Of a stretch of 64,000 bases of DNA, positions 23,753-34,842 are shown one piece after another. The DNA comes from Oryza sativa Japonica Group (lineage: Eukaryota > Streptophyta > Magnoliopsida > Poales > Poaceae): positions 26,255,001 through 26,319,000 of the forward strand of contig NC_089042.1 in NCBI RefSeq assembly GCF_034140825.1, in the 5' to 3' direction. Numbering within the stretch: position 1 is the first letter of the stretch; each line of letters opens with the position of its first letter. Under the pieces are notes generated by a model. It did not search any database, was not told where the DNA came from, and was given only the letters and a program-made list of their open reading frames with translations. A program made the position numbers and the translations under genes.

Positions 23753-25451
23753 GGAATAAGTTTACTTTTTGATCCGCTAGAGTCATCGAAATCTAATCCG
23801 TAGCCCTAAATCACAAAACCAGATATCTCGACCCCCAACTCTTAAAATCGGTGCAATTTGACTCCCTCGGCGGTTTTGAAGGGCGGTTTCGCTGACGTGG
23901 CACCTACGTGGCAGTATTGACTCGGTATTCTTTTCACGTGGCGTTGACGTGGCGCTCAGGTAGCATTAGAAATAAAAAAATGTGTAGGGCCTATTTGTCA
24001 TCCACCAAAAAAACGGGTGGGACCCACTAACATGTGGGACCCACATAAACCACTCCTCATCCTTCTCTTTCTCTTCAGCGAGCGGCGCCCGAGGGACGGG
24101 GCCTAGCGGCGGCAGCAGCCGGCGGGCAGCGGCGGGCGACGGCGGCAGGCGACAGCATGGGCGAGGCCAGGCTGCTGCTCGCCATCATCGGCTTCTTGGT
24201 CCTTCCCGTCATCTGGAGCATCCCGGAGACGCTGATCACGGCGGAGCTGGGCGCCATGTTCCCGGAGAACGGCGGGTACATCGTGTGGGTGGCGTCGGCG
24301 CTCGGCCCGTACTGGGGGTTCCAGCAGGGGTGGATGAAGTGGCTGAGCGGCGTCATCGACAACGTCCTCTACCCCGTCCTCTTCTTGGACTACCTCAAGT
24401 CCGGCGTCCCGGCGCTCGGCAGAGGCGCGACGAGGGCGTTCGCTGTCGTTGGCCTGATGGCCGTGCTGACATTGCTGAGTTATCGGGGGCTCACCGTCGT
24501 CGGATGGGTGGCGATCTGCCTGGGCGTCTTCTCCCTCCTCCCTTTTTTCGTCATGGGGCTCATTGCTCTCCCCAGGCTCCGGCCGGCGAGGTGGCTTGTG
24601 ATCGACCTCCACAATGTCGATTGGAATCTGTACCTGAACACCCTGTTCTGGAACCTCAACTACTGGGATTCGATCAGCACGTTGGCCGGCGAGGTGAAGA
24701 ATCCCGGCAAGACGCTGCCCAAGGCGCTGTTCTAAGCGGTCATCTTCGTGGTGGTCGCTTACCTGTACCCTCTCCTCGCCGGGACAGGAGCCGTCTCGCT
24801 CGACAGGGGGCAGTGGACAGACGGCTACTTAGCGGACATCGCGAAGCTGCTCGGCGACACGTGGCTGATGTGGTGGGTGCAGTCGGCGGCGGCGCTGTCG
24901 AACATGGGCATGTTCGTGGCGGAGATGAGCAACGATTCGTACCAGCTGCTGGGCATGGCGGAGCATGGCACGCTCCCTCGCCTGCCCGCCCTCTCGCCGC
25001 CGCCGCCGCAGCCTGCTTCTCCCGCCCGCCGCCGTTCCCGTCGTACTCCCACTGCCACGAGCCTCCGCCGCCCTCGCCCGCCCGCCCTCCCACCGCCGCC
25101 GCCGTCGCTCGCCGAAGATTGAGAGAGAGAGGGAGGGAGGATGAGGAGTGGTTTATGTGGGCGCCACATATCAGTGGGTCCCACCCATACTTTTGGTGGA
25201 TGACAAATGGGTCCCACACATATTTCTTATTTCTAATGCCACCTGAGCGCCACGTCAACACCACGTGAAAAGAAGACCGAGTCAATACTGCCACATAGGC
25301 GCTATGTCAGCGAAACCTCCCTCTAAAACCGCCGAGGGAGTCAAATTACACCGGTTTTTAAGAGTTGGGGGTTCGAGATATCCGATTTTGTGGTTTAGGG
25401 TAAGGGATTAGATTTCGATGACTTTTGAAGGTCACAAAGTGAACTTATTCC
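23753..25451. mobile_element. Pack-MULE 2 (carries polyamine-transporter fragment)
   Basis: Mutator-like element with inverted ends of about 315 bp (23753-24067 and about 25130-25451), starting ggaataagttta and ending gaacttattcc. It is flanked by an exact 9-bp duplication acaacaata at 23744-23752 and 25452-25460. There is no transposase. The ends share sequence (ggaataagtt, ccgccgaggga, gacgtggc blocks) with Pack-MULE 3 at 51941-53484, so both belong to one terminal family. The right end lies about 170 bp before the PPR start codon. Confidence 0.93.
24157..25122 (+). pseudogene. Captured polyamine/amino-acid transporter fragment
   Basis: Encodes part of an APC-superfamily carrier closely resembling plant polyamine uptake transporters (PUT/LAT type): [18 protein letters not shown], then [58 protein letters not shown] and [24 protein letters not shown] at 24733-24735 stands where relatives have a tyrosine codon (after KALF). 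The same frame then continues with [20 protein letters not shown] and [20 protein letters not shown] before running into non-homologous proline-rich sequence at about 24965. The N-terminal transmembrane part and the C-terminal half of the family protein are missing. It is a captured, intron-free and broken copy. Confidence 0.9.
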
Positions 25452-25511
25452 ACAACAATAAGGCCAGATCGTCCAGCTGTTAATCTGTTAGACAGGCCGA
25501 TAGACTTATAC

Positions 25512-25585
25512 GGCCCATCAACCAAACTGTTCGAAGCCCATATAAGCCTACTAGCCCATTTAGGCTTCTCAGCTAATGGGCCCAA
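25512..25585 (+). promoter_or_regulatory. GCCCA (site II-like) cluster before PPR gene
   Basis: GGCCCA at 25512, GCCCA at 25536 and 25554, and TGGGCC at 25577 lie between the Pack-MULE end and the likely start codon. TGGGCC/TGGGCT motifs are known plant promoter elements, common in genes for organelle proteins, which fits the PPR gene that follows. Confidence 0.55.
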
Positions 25586-25620
25586 TCCTAACCTTACACC
25601 GCCGCCGCCCACTTCGATCC

Positions 25621-27006
25621 ATGCCGCCGCCCGCCGCCGCCGCCGCGTTGCTGCGCCGCGTCGGACTTGGCCTCGGCGCCGGCGCCGGCGTCGGCGTACG
25701 CGGCCTGGCCACGCTGCCCGATGCCGCGCAGCCGCAGCACCCGACCTCCAAGGACGCCTACTTCGCGGCGGTGCACCACCTCTCCACCGTCGTGCGCCGC
25801 GACTTCTACCTGGAGCGCACCCTCAACCGCCTCCGCCTCCCGTCCCCGTTCCCGCCGGACCTCGCGCTCCGCGTCATCCGCGCCGCCGCCCCCGCGGAGC
25901 CGCTCCACGCCGCGCGCTTCCTCGCCTGGCTCCGCGCCAAGCCCTCCTTCGCCGCCTCCGCCGACCACTTCGACGCGCTGCTCCTCCCGCTCGCCCGCGC
26001 CCGCCTCTTCACCCACCTCTGGTCCCTCGCCGCCGACATGCGCGCCCTCGGCCTCCCGCTCTCCCCCTCCACCTTCTCCGCCGTCATCTCCTCCTACGGC
26101 CAATCCCGCCTCACCGACCAGGCCGTCGAGGTGTTCAACCGCCTCCCGCGATTCGGCTGCCCGCAGACCACCCAGGTCTACAACGCCCTCCTCGACGCGC
26201 TCTGCGCCAACGGCAGCTTCGCCGGCGCGTACAAGCTGCTCCGCCGCATGGCGCGCAAGGGCGTGGCCCCCGACCGCGCCACCTTCAGCACCCTCGTCGA
26301 CGCCTGGTGCGCCGCGGGGAAGCTCCGGGAGGCGCAGGCGTTCCTCGACGACATGGCGGAGCGCGGGTTCCACCCGCCGGTGCGCGGGAGGGATCTCCTC
26401 GTCGACGGCCTCGTCCGCGCCGGTCGCCTCGAGGAGGCCAAGGCCTTCGCGCTCCGGATGACCAAGGAGGGCGTCCTCCCCGATGTGGCCACATTCAACT
26501 CGCTCGCCGAGGCGCTTTGCAGCTCTGGAGATGTGGAATTCGCCGTGGCGCTTCTCGCCGATGCATCCAGCCGCGGCCTGTGCCCGGACATCTCCACCTA
26601 CAAGGTGATGATACCAGCTGTGGCCAAGGCTGGCCGAATTGATGAGGCATTTCGGTTGTTCTATGCAGCTCTTGAGGATGGCCACCGGCCATTCCCCAGC
26701 CTGTATGCAGCGATTATCAAGGCGCTCTGTAAGGCGGGGCGATTCGCCGATGCTTTCGCATTTTTCGGTGATATGAAGTCGAAGGGGCACCCGCCAAATC
26801 GTCCTGTGTATGTGATGCTTGTTAAAATGTGTGTGAGAGGCGGTCGGTTCGTGGAGGCTGCAAACTACCTTGTTGAGATGAGTGAAGCTGGATTCGCTCC
26901 TCGTGCTCCGACCTTTAATTCTGTAGTTGACGGGTTGCGGCATTGTGGGAAGCATGATCTAGCTCAGAGGATGGAGCAGCTTGAGATGTCGATGAATGGG
27001 AATTGA
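25621..27006 (+). CDS. P-class pentatricopeptide repeat protein
   Basis: Likely organelle RNA-binding protein; P-class PPR proteins stabilise, splice or help translate organelle transcripts. Intronless, 461 residues from the ATG at 25621 (MPPPAAAAALLRRVGLGLG), chosen over the in-frame ATG at 25576 because it gives an arginine/alanine-rich leader ending near GLATLP, as in mitochondrial targeting. The 25576 start adds 15 residues. Tandem 35-residue repeats follow from about residue 120 to the end; clear ones include TTQVYNALLDALCANGSF, DRATFSTLVDAWCAAGKL, DVATFNSLAEALCSSGDV, DISTYKVMIPAVAKAGRI and RAPTFNSVVDGLRHCGKH. No E, DYW or SMR domain follows. The first two thirds are extremely GC-rich, the last third less so, the normal 5'-to-3' GC gradient of grass genes. 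Confidence 0.93.
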   Translation: MPPPAAAAALLRRVGLGLGAGAGVGVRGLATLPDAAQPQHPTSKDAYFAAVHHLSTVVRRDFYLERTLNRLRLPSPFPPDLALRVIRAAAPAEPLHAARFLAWLRAKPSFAASADHFDALLLPLARARLFTHLWSLAADMRALGLPLSPSTFSAVISSYGQSRLTDQAVEVFNRLPRFGCPQTTQVYNALLDALCANGSFAGAYKLLRRMARKGVAPDRATFSTLVDAWCAAGKLREAQAFLDDMAERGFHPPVRGRDLLVDGLVRAGRLEEAKAFALRMTKEGVLPDVATFNSLAEALCSSGDVEFAVALLADASSRGLCPDISTYKVMIPAVAKAGRIDEAFRLFYAALEDGHRPFPSLYAAIIKALCKAGRFADAFAFFGDMKSKGHPPNRPVYVMLVKMCVRGGRFVEAANYLVEMSEAGFAPRAPTFNSVVDGLRHCGKHDLAQRMEQLEMSMNGN

Positions 27007-27125
27007 ATGGATTATGAACTGTATCCAGTTCTCTTTTTCCATTGGGCCTTGCAAATGGCATGGCAGTGCTCCTGGATTTCCAGGTATGATTGGAATATTG
27101 TATTTCCTCTTCTTTTGATTGTATG

Positions 27126-28093
27126 TCTTGCCATAAGAAATGCTGTTGGAGCATGTCTAATATGCCTGTGATGTGCTGATGTGTTTGCTATATTTTGTAG
27201 TAAGGCCACGGTTAACCTCACTAATCTGTTAGAAATTGTGTAGTGAAGGCAAACAGGATGACAGATTTGTGGTTGCATGCACAATAGATTTTAAATTTCT
27301 TATGTCCTGACACCTGAGGATGTTCAGCAGCATACTGGAACAAGTTCTTTTGCTATTTACTTAAACACCAGTTCTTGGCTTCTTGAAAATTCATGTGTCT
27401 TGAAACTGGGAACAAGTCACCACATATTATATTAGAGAACCCAGCTTAATGTTGTCAAAACCCCATATGCATTTTTTTATACTAATTGAGATGCAATGTA
27501 CTCCTATGTTTTGCATAGTATTTAAGGTAGACAGACTAGATAAGAATGGTAATATACTTCAGTGATGAGTTGCAATGCCACCACTAAAAATAAGCTCCAT
27601 ATTTAGAAATTCTTTAAATTCTGCGTGTTGCCATAAGTGAATCCTATGCCGTTGGATCATGCCTAATATGCCTGTGATGTGTTTGCAATATTTGGTACTA
27701 AGGCCACACTTGGCTTCAGCTAATCTGTTAAAGTCGTGTAGTGAAGGCAAACAGAATGAATAATCTAAGGTTTGTGGTCATGCCCACAGTGGGATTTAAA
27801 ATTTTCATGTCCTTAGGATGTTCAGCAGCGCAGTGGAAGTGTGGAACTAGTGCTTTTCCTATTCAAGTTAACACCAGTTCTGGACTTGTCGAAAATTATT
27901 AGAGAACCTGGGAACAGGTCACCTTGTATTATTATTAGAGAACCCAGTTTAATCCAGATGCATTTTTATATCTAATTAAGATTCAATGTACTATATAGTA
28001 TTTAAGGTAGACAGACTTGAGAAGGATATGGTGTTGTATTTCACTGTTGAGTTGCAATGCCTCTACTAAAAATAAGCTCCATATTTAGAATTC
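27126..28093. repeat. Tandem duplication, two copies of about 480 bp
   Basis: Copy 1 is at 27126-27612 and copy 2 at 27627-28093. Both run from 'ttgccataag' through 'atatgcctgtgatgtg', 'gtgtagtgaaggcaaaca', 'aggatgttcagcagc' and 'attagagaacccag' to 'taaaaataagctccatattt' in the same order. Substitutions and small indels throughout indicate an old duplication. No coding content. Confidence 0.85.
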
Positions 28094-30152
28094 TTGGTTG
28101 CTTTAATTTCCCTTATTGCTGAATACATGATATTGTAGAAGGTCTCATGCCGTAATTGGTTCATGCATCTCTTGCACTGCATCATCAGCACTCTTTGTTG
28201 GAACTGAGAATGAAATTGCCCACTATAAATCAACATAGTCCATGAAATGGTGTTTTCTTTTGAAATCATTACAGATGTTGTGTTCTTTGTACAATATTGT
28301 GCATAGCTCCTAAATTCTGCTAAACTTTCTATTATGTTGTTGGCAGGATCTCAGGTTGGCTTGATGAGGACTCCATAATTATCTGCAATTGATGGGGATG
28401 TTTGAATGTTGCACTTTGCTCGTGCCGTTTAGAATATTCTTACATTTGGATGTTCTAGAGCTAAACATAATCACGAGAATTGTGATGCTTCTATGGAATT
28501 GATCCTGCATCCAATAGGATAACACTGTAAATGAATCGATCAGACTGGCAGCAAGTCATAGAAAAGGGTGAATTCCTTATTGTACCAAAATTTTCATTTG
28601 GTTGCTGTTGTCTTGTGCATTAATGTAATTTTCACAATCTTGTAAGGAAGTGAGGTGAGTGTGGACTATGAGGAATTGTTGATGTAAACAGCGAAGCATA
28701 ATCCTTGTGAACTGTGATTATCATTGGTTGCACTAAATAGCAGATTTAGGCATGCCTTCAAAACTGGGAAGTAGAGTGGGCTAAAGTAGGCACTAGGCAG
28801 TACTGGAATGTGGATACTGGATGTCTGGATGTTGAAGAAGGTGCAATCAGAACCCAATATGTAAATGATGCAGTGAAGAGTGATGCTGACGATCTTGTTT
28901 TGTTCCCTTTTTCTTTTTCTCTTTTCTTTTTTACTTTCAGTTATTCTTTATGCTTGGTAATCAGGTCTTAAAGGTACCCTACTATTTCTTACTACCAAAT
29001 GTTAGAGAAACTGATTTTGCATGTATACTAATCAGCTCAACTTTGGAGTTACCACTATACCTCTTACACTGTGGTTCATCATATTCTAATCTTAGCTGCA
29101 ATCTAATTGCCTTAATGCTTATCATAAGGCAACATTACATTGACTCCTTTGGAACTGTTCCTTACAAAAATTCTTGCAAAAAATACTTCACATTTACTCC
29201 TTTCGAAATTGTTCCTTATCGAAACTCTTGCAAAGTTTAGTATGACCTTAACTGAGGCACCTACAAACCGGGCACCCGATTTTTTTAAAAAAAATAGGGC
29301 GCTATTTCACCAAGTAGATCGAATATGTTTCACTAAATAGATCAAAAATGTTTCAGTCTCCCTAGTCAAAAAAAATATATTTCAATCTTTCAAAAAGTTG
29401 AAACGCAACCAAATCACTTCATGAAACATCTTGCTACAACGTATGAAATGTTGTTTCACCTTATATAAAAACAATGTTTTAGCAAATAGCGAAAGAATGT
29501 TTCAATTCTTAAAAAAAGTGAAAACATACGATTTGAAGCCATTCCAACACTTAAATTCCGTGTACATCAACAACCAACGTGTCCATCAAGATGAAATTAT
29601 TAAACAATATCAAAATCCATTACATGATTCATACACAGTGAAATATCATAAGTACACTAGCTGAAACACTATTGGTGAAAAAAAAATATAAAACAAATCC
29701 TTTTAATAGGGCATTTTCGTTATATTCGGACGGTTGTTACAATGGGGCGCGCGTGGTGGGGGCAGCGCGCGGGAGCCGCGGCGTGGGGGCACCCCATTTT
29801 TTTTTTTTTTGCGTGCATCAGGCGCCCGACGTTGAGGATTTTCCGACCCTAACCAACACATTTCAGCTCATATTTTCAGCGGCTGCTCAGTTAATCAAAA
29901 ATATTTGATGCGATATTTAAAGAAGTGATTAATCGGAAACAATTTATTAATTGATGCTTTGCTTGATTACTTGAGTCAGATCCAGAAGCATCCATCCATC
30001 CATCATCCATCCGGGCCGTTCGCTTTCCGTTTTTATTTTCCTCCTCGGAACACTCTAGAAGCCCACCACCTGATTCTCTCACATCCATTTAAACCCTCCC
30101 CCTCCTCCTCCTCATCATCGCCTCGTGCTCCTCTCGAACCTTCCAAAGTCCA

Positions 30153-30195
30153 AACCCTAGTGGTGACCTCGCCTCGGCCTCGAAACCCTAGCCGC
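30153..30195 (+). promoter_or_regulatory. Two telo-box-like motifs in FKBP 5' UTR
   Basis: 'aaaccctag' occurs at about 30155 and 30183, shortly before the ATG at 30223. Such motifs are common in the 5' regions of plant growth-related and translation genes. A GAA-nn-TTC pair (cgaaccttcc) near 30137 is a weak heat-shock-element-like site. Confidence 0.4.
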
Positions 30196-30222
30196 AGATC
30201 TCGCCTCTCCTTGCCCCGCGCC

Positions 30223-33200
30223 ATGGACGACGACTTCGAGATGCCGCCGCCCGGCGCCGACGACGACTTGATGATGGGGGAGGACGGGATGGGCGACTTC
30301 GGCGGCGCCGACGGGCCGCCGCTGAAGGTCGGAGAGGAGAAGGAGATCGGGAAGCAGGGTCTCAGGAAGAAGCTGCTCAAGGAGGGCGAGGGGTGGGAGA
30401 CCCCCGAGGTCGGCGACGAGGTCGAAGGTATTGCGTGGTTCCTCGCCTCCTCCTCCTCCTCAAATCGTGGAGTTGATCCAACCAGTGCCTTGCGTGTTGG
30501 GGTTTAGAACTTTAGATGTGTTCGTTGTGGGATGCAGAGTTAGTTTTGGACTTTGGCGTGCCATGCGTTGGGGTTTATGGGATATTTGGATGCGGAATTA
30601 GTGCTAAATTTAGGTGGAATTTGGTGTTATCTTCACTGCTTGGTCTTATGATGATGTCGATTTCGAGTTAGATTGGGACATCTGCTTAGTGTTTATAATC
30701 TGATCATGTGTTTTGGTTTTGCTAGCTTTGCAACAGTGCGAGTTTATATTTAGGTGAAATTTGGTGCCATCTTCACCACTTGTCTGATCGATCTCATGTT
30801 CATTTCGAGCTAGATTGGAACATTAATCTAGTTTACTGTTTAATCTGATTACGCATTTTGCTTTTGCTAGTTACACTTACACTGCGACATTATTGTGAGT
30901 TTATGTTGGCAGAGAGAGTATAAATTCTGTTGCAATTGCTTGTTTGCTTGTACGGTTGTGTGACCTTACAGTTTCGGGGAGATGGTTTCTGAAGGAGGGA
31001 TGATTGTGGCATACCTACAATGTTAATGTTGTTGCTGATGTATGGTTTTTTTTAGGGAAAAACTAAATGCCTGTATTATTTGCTGTTTAACAACTTTATT
31101 GTTCCATGATGATAGCGGATTGATTTATAGATCAGATTTACCCTGTCATTAGTGTTTATCTTAGAATTTGTGTAACTGAATCGGACTGAACCTTTCTTCT
31201 ATGTTTCAGTACACTACACTGGCACACTGCTTGATGGAAAGAAGTTTGATTCAAGCCGTGACCGTGGGACACCCTTCAAGTTTAAGTTGGGACAAGGTAC
31301 AATTCCTTCTCCATTCTGCCTTCTTACTTTTTGATGGCACATCTCATAGCCAATGTGATCGCAACTTGTGCCAATCACCATTTTGTGCAAATTTTTGGGC
31401 ATGGTTTCAGTCATCTATTCATATTTCTGTTTACATGCTACTAGTTTTGATGTTTACTAATCTTTTGATATGTTATTCTTCTCAAATAGAAATGACTGTA
31501 TTACAGATACCTCTGAGATAAGGGCTCTTAATACCTAGTTCGTTTTTCACTGGGAAGTAAAACCGTGATTGTTTCCAGTCCCGGAGCATGTTTAATGGCC
31601 CTGTGGCTGATATCACCCAGTGATGCTCAACTGTAACACTGCACTGATCACTTTAGTCTGTCAATTGCTGGTGCTATTACAATTTTGGGGATCAGCTTTT
31701 TCATTAGGTAGAGAATGTAGCAGCAGTGGTGTTTAACTTGTTGACCTTACTAGAGGTTGAATGGACTGTTTCTGTTTAAAAAATTGCTCTAAATTAAGTA
31801 AGAGACCAATATTGTTTTATTCTCAGTATAGACCCACATACCATTTCACAAGCTTTTTTTTCTCTGCTATGTGCTTGTGATGGTGGGATTGCAAAATCTA
31901 TTTTTCTGTTAAATGCTCACCAGCTATTTCTTGAACTTGTATCCAGGTCAAGTGATAAAAGGTTGGGATCTAGGTATCAAGACCATGAAGAAAGGCGAAA
32001 ATGCTGTTTTCACCATTCCTCCTGATTTGGCCTATGGTGAATCTGGTTCACCTCCAACTATTCCAGCCAGTGCCACACTGCAGTTTGATGTTGAGTTGCT
32101 TTCTTGGACAAGTGTCAAGGACATTTGCCAAGATGGTGGTATATTCAAGAAGATACTGAAGGAGGGAGAAAAATGGGAGAACCCAAAAGATCTTGATGAA
32201 GTATTTGGTAATATTTGCTCATTGAAACATATTGCTATCTTATATATTGCCCTGTAGCTGACCCTTTGCATTGCTGTAGTGAAATATGAGGCTCGGCTTG
32301 AGGATGGCACTGTTATATCAAAGTCTGAGGGCGCTGAATTTACTGTTAAAGATGGTGATTACCCATAATCTCCTTGTCAACATTTCCTGTTCATTATTGA
32401 GCAATCAGCTGCTTGCTAACGAAATAAAGTTTGGTTCCAGGTTTCTTCTGCCCTGCGCTGGCGAAAGCTGTCAAAACCATGAAAAAAGCAGAGAAAGTGC
32501 TCCTTACAGTTAAGCCACAATGTAAGCTTCTTTGGTTTCACACCTTTTCCATGGTTTTCCATCTCTTCCTTCGAGTTGATTGAAAAGATTTAAAACTTTG
32601 TAATGGCAGATGGATTTGGTGAGAATGGTAGACCAGCAGCTGGTGAGGAAGGTGCTGTGCCACCAAATGCCACTCTTCTTGTTAATCTTGAGTTGGTTTC
32701 ATGGAAAACAGTCACAGAAATAGGTGATGATAAGAAAATCTTGAAGAAAGTTCTGACGGAGGGTACAGGGTATGAGCGGCCCAATGAAGGTGCAGTTGTT
32801 AAAGGTATGCCAAAGCGTGATGCTTACTGATCTTACTATTTTCTTTCCTATATGTCAGATAGAGGTCAACAGTGTCTGATTACTACCTGTAATGACAAAG
32901 TTGCATTTACTGTTTGACAGTCAAAATAACTGGAAAACTTCAGGATGGTACAATATTTACAAAGAAGGGGCATGATGAACCAGAGCCATTTGAATTCAAG
33001 ACTGATGAAGGTGCTTTGTCAACTTCCTCTATGCTGGCCATACACTTTTAAGTTCAAACAAATAATGTTCTTACTCTGATAAGTAGTAACAACTTGTTCC
33101 CTTTTGATTTACTTTCCTTCCAGAGGAGGTCATTGATGGTATTGACCGTGCTGTGCTAAACATGAAGAATGGCGAGGTTGCTCTTGTAACAATTCCTCCT

Positions 33201-34346
33201 GAATACGCATTTGGTTCTACTGAGTCAAAGCAGGATCTCGCTGTAGTTCCACCAAACAGCACTGTGATTTATGAGGTTGAGCTTGTATCATTCGTGAAGG
33301 TGTGCTTCTCTTTATGCTATATATTTGTTTGCATTTCTTTTAGTTGCTATGATGAGTGCACAGGAAAACCAATTATTATTCATGGTACACAGGATAAAGA
33401 ATCTTGGGACTTGAACAATACCGAGAAGATTGAGACTGCTGGGGCAAAGAAAGAAGAGGGGAATGCATTGTTCAAGCTGGGCAAATATGTCAGGGCTTCA
33501 AAGCGTTATGAGAAGGTATGGCATGCTTCTTTTGTTGAACACTTGTTCAAATAACTAATCTTTCGTCAAGATTTTCTTTGTTTTCATAATCCCTTACTGA
33601 CTGATGATCTATCTATTTTATTCCAGGCTGCAAAATTCATTGAGTATGACAGCTCATTTAGCGAAGATGAGAAGAAACAATCCAAGCAACTGAAGGTTAC
33701 CTGCAACTTGAACAATGCTGCCTGCAAGCTGAAGCTGAAAGATTACAAGCAAGCTGAGAAGCTTTGCACCAAGGTACATTCAGTTCTTCCTGCAAAAGAC
33801 CCATTTGTTATGTGTTTTGGTAAACCAAGGTAACATTCTGGTGTTTGTTGCCAGGTTCTGGAACTTGACAGCCAAAATGTCAAGGCTTTATACAGGAGGG
33901 CCCAAGCTTACATGCAACTTGCTGACCTAGAGTTAGCAGAGGTGGATATTAAGAAGGCACTTGAAATTGATCCTGATAACAGGCAAGTTTTGTATATGCG
34001 TCTCCCCAAGGGAGGCATACTAGTTTTAGTAGTCACTCCATTTTGAAACTGATCTTGTCACTGCTTATCTTCAGGGATGTGAAGTTGACATACAAGAACC
34101 TCAAGGAAAAGGTCAAGGAGTACAACAAGAAGGATGCCAAATTCTACAGCAATATGTTCGCCAAGATGACCAAGCAGCCAGCCGAAGACGGCGTAAGCAG
34201 CTCGTCCCATCTTAATTGCGAAACTCTGAAGCTCTATACTTTTCACAACCCTCAAGTCTGTTCTAATTCGGTTTTCTTCTGATTCGCAGAAAGCTGGATC
34301 TGGAGCTGAATCGAAGCAAGGATCGGAACCTGTTACTGCTGCCTAA
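30223..34346 (+). CDS. Three-FKBP-domain, TPR peptidyl-prolyl isomerase (ROF1 type)
   Basis: High-molecular-weight immunophilin like Arabidopsis FKBP62/ROF1 and wheat FKBP73: a cytosolic/nuclear Hsp90 co-chaperone with prolyl isomerase activity. Thirteen exons: 30223-30427, 31210-31296, 31947-32207, 32280-32354, 32441-32521, 32610-32804, 32921-33010, 33124-33299, 33393-33515, 33627-33773, 33855-33982, 34075-34192, 34290-34346; total 580 residues. FKBP domain 1 (about 65-160) keeps [24 protein letters not shown] and DLAYGESG, so it should be active. Domains 2 (about 180-275) and 3 (about 298-392) lack parts of the active site, as usual. TPR motifs cover about 400-540, followed by a basic amphipathic segment [17 protein letters not shown], the calmodulin-binding type. 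Intron 11 starts GC (aacagGCAAGT). The acidic N-terminus [15 protein letters not shown] is typical. Confidence 0.97.
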
Positions 34347-34842
34347 GGACAGGACACTCACGACATATCTTAGATTTTGTGTGCTGGCTAATCTTTGTTC
34401 TAGTGGTGCACTGATGAGAAACGTTACTTCCCAAGTTGTCGGGCGATGATGATTCTTGTTGAGATTTTCAAATTGCAATCCATATTTGAACCAATCTCGT
34501 CAAGTTTCTAGTGTCTTTCTGGATGAATGTTACAACCATACGCCATGTCGGGTCCAGTTTGCCACGAAAGATCAAGAGAGCATTAGCTGAGATGTGAACT
34601 AGAAGTGCAGATGTCTAATGCGAGATATCAATGCAGTTGCGCAACATTAGATCACCAAAGACAGCTTACGTATAAACTGACACTGCTTTAATACTTGCAT
34701 GAAATGCAGAGGCAGAATAGCATGTAGCGTGCATAAACAAAATGCAATTCTTCTTAGTCCACGAGCAAAATGGGTAAAAAAAAAACGAAACAAGAATGTG
34801 GCACACTAAAGATTTATATTCATATATAACATCATCGATCGA

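Larger units (their letters stand above)
27007..30222. other. PPR 3' region and spacer up to FKBP gene
   Basis: 27126-28093 is a tandem duplication (listed separately). 28094-29240 is AT-rich with short frames and no domain, and may include downstream non-coding exons of the PPR transcript. 29245-29845 looks like a repeat: two stretches with many 'atgtttca' words, 'aaaaaaaatagggcgc', and a GC-rich 'gcgcgcgtggtgggggcagc' end. 29900-30222 is the FKBP promoter and 5' UTR. Confidence 0.5.

Noticed and set aside
24157-25122. Functional transporter gene
   Set aside because: Internal stop, missing both ends of the family protein, and enclosed by Pack-MULE arms with a 9-bp duplication.
25594-26955. 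Very long antisense frame opposite the PPR gene
   Set aside because: High GC at third codon positions leaves stop-free antisense frames; the sequence has no domain and is glutamate/glycine/arginine-rich noise.
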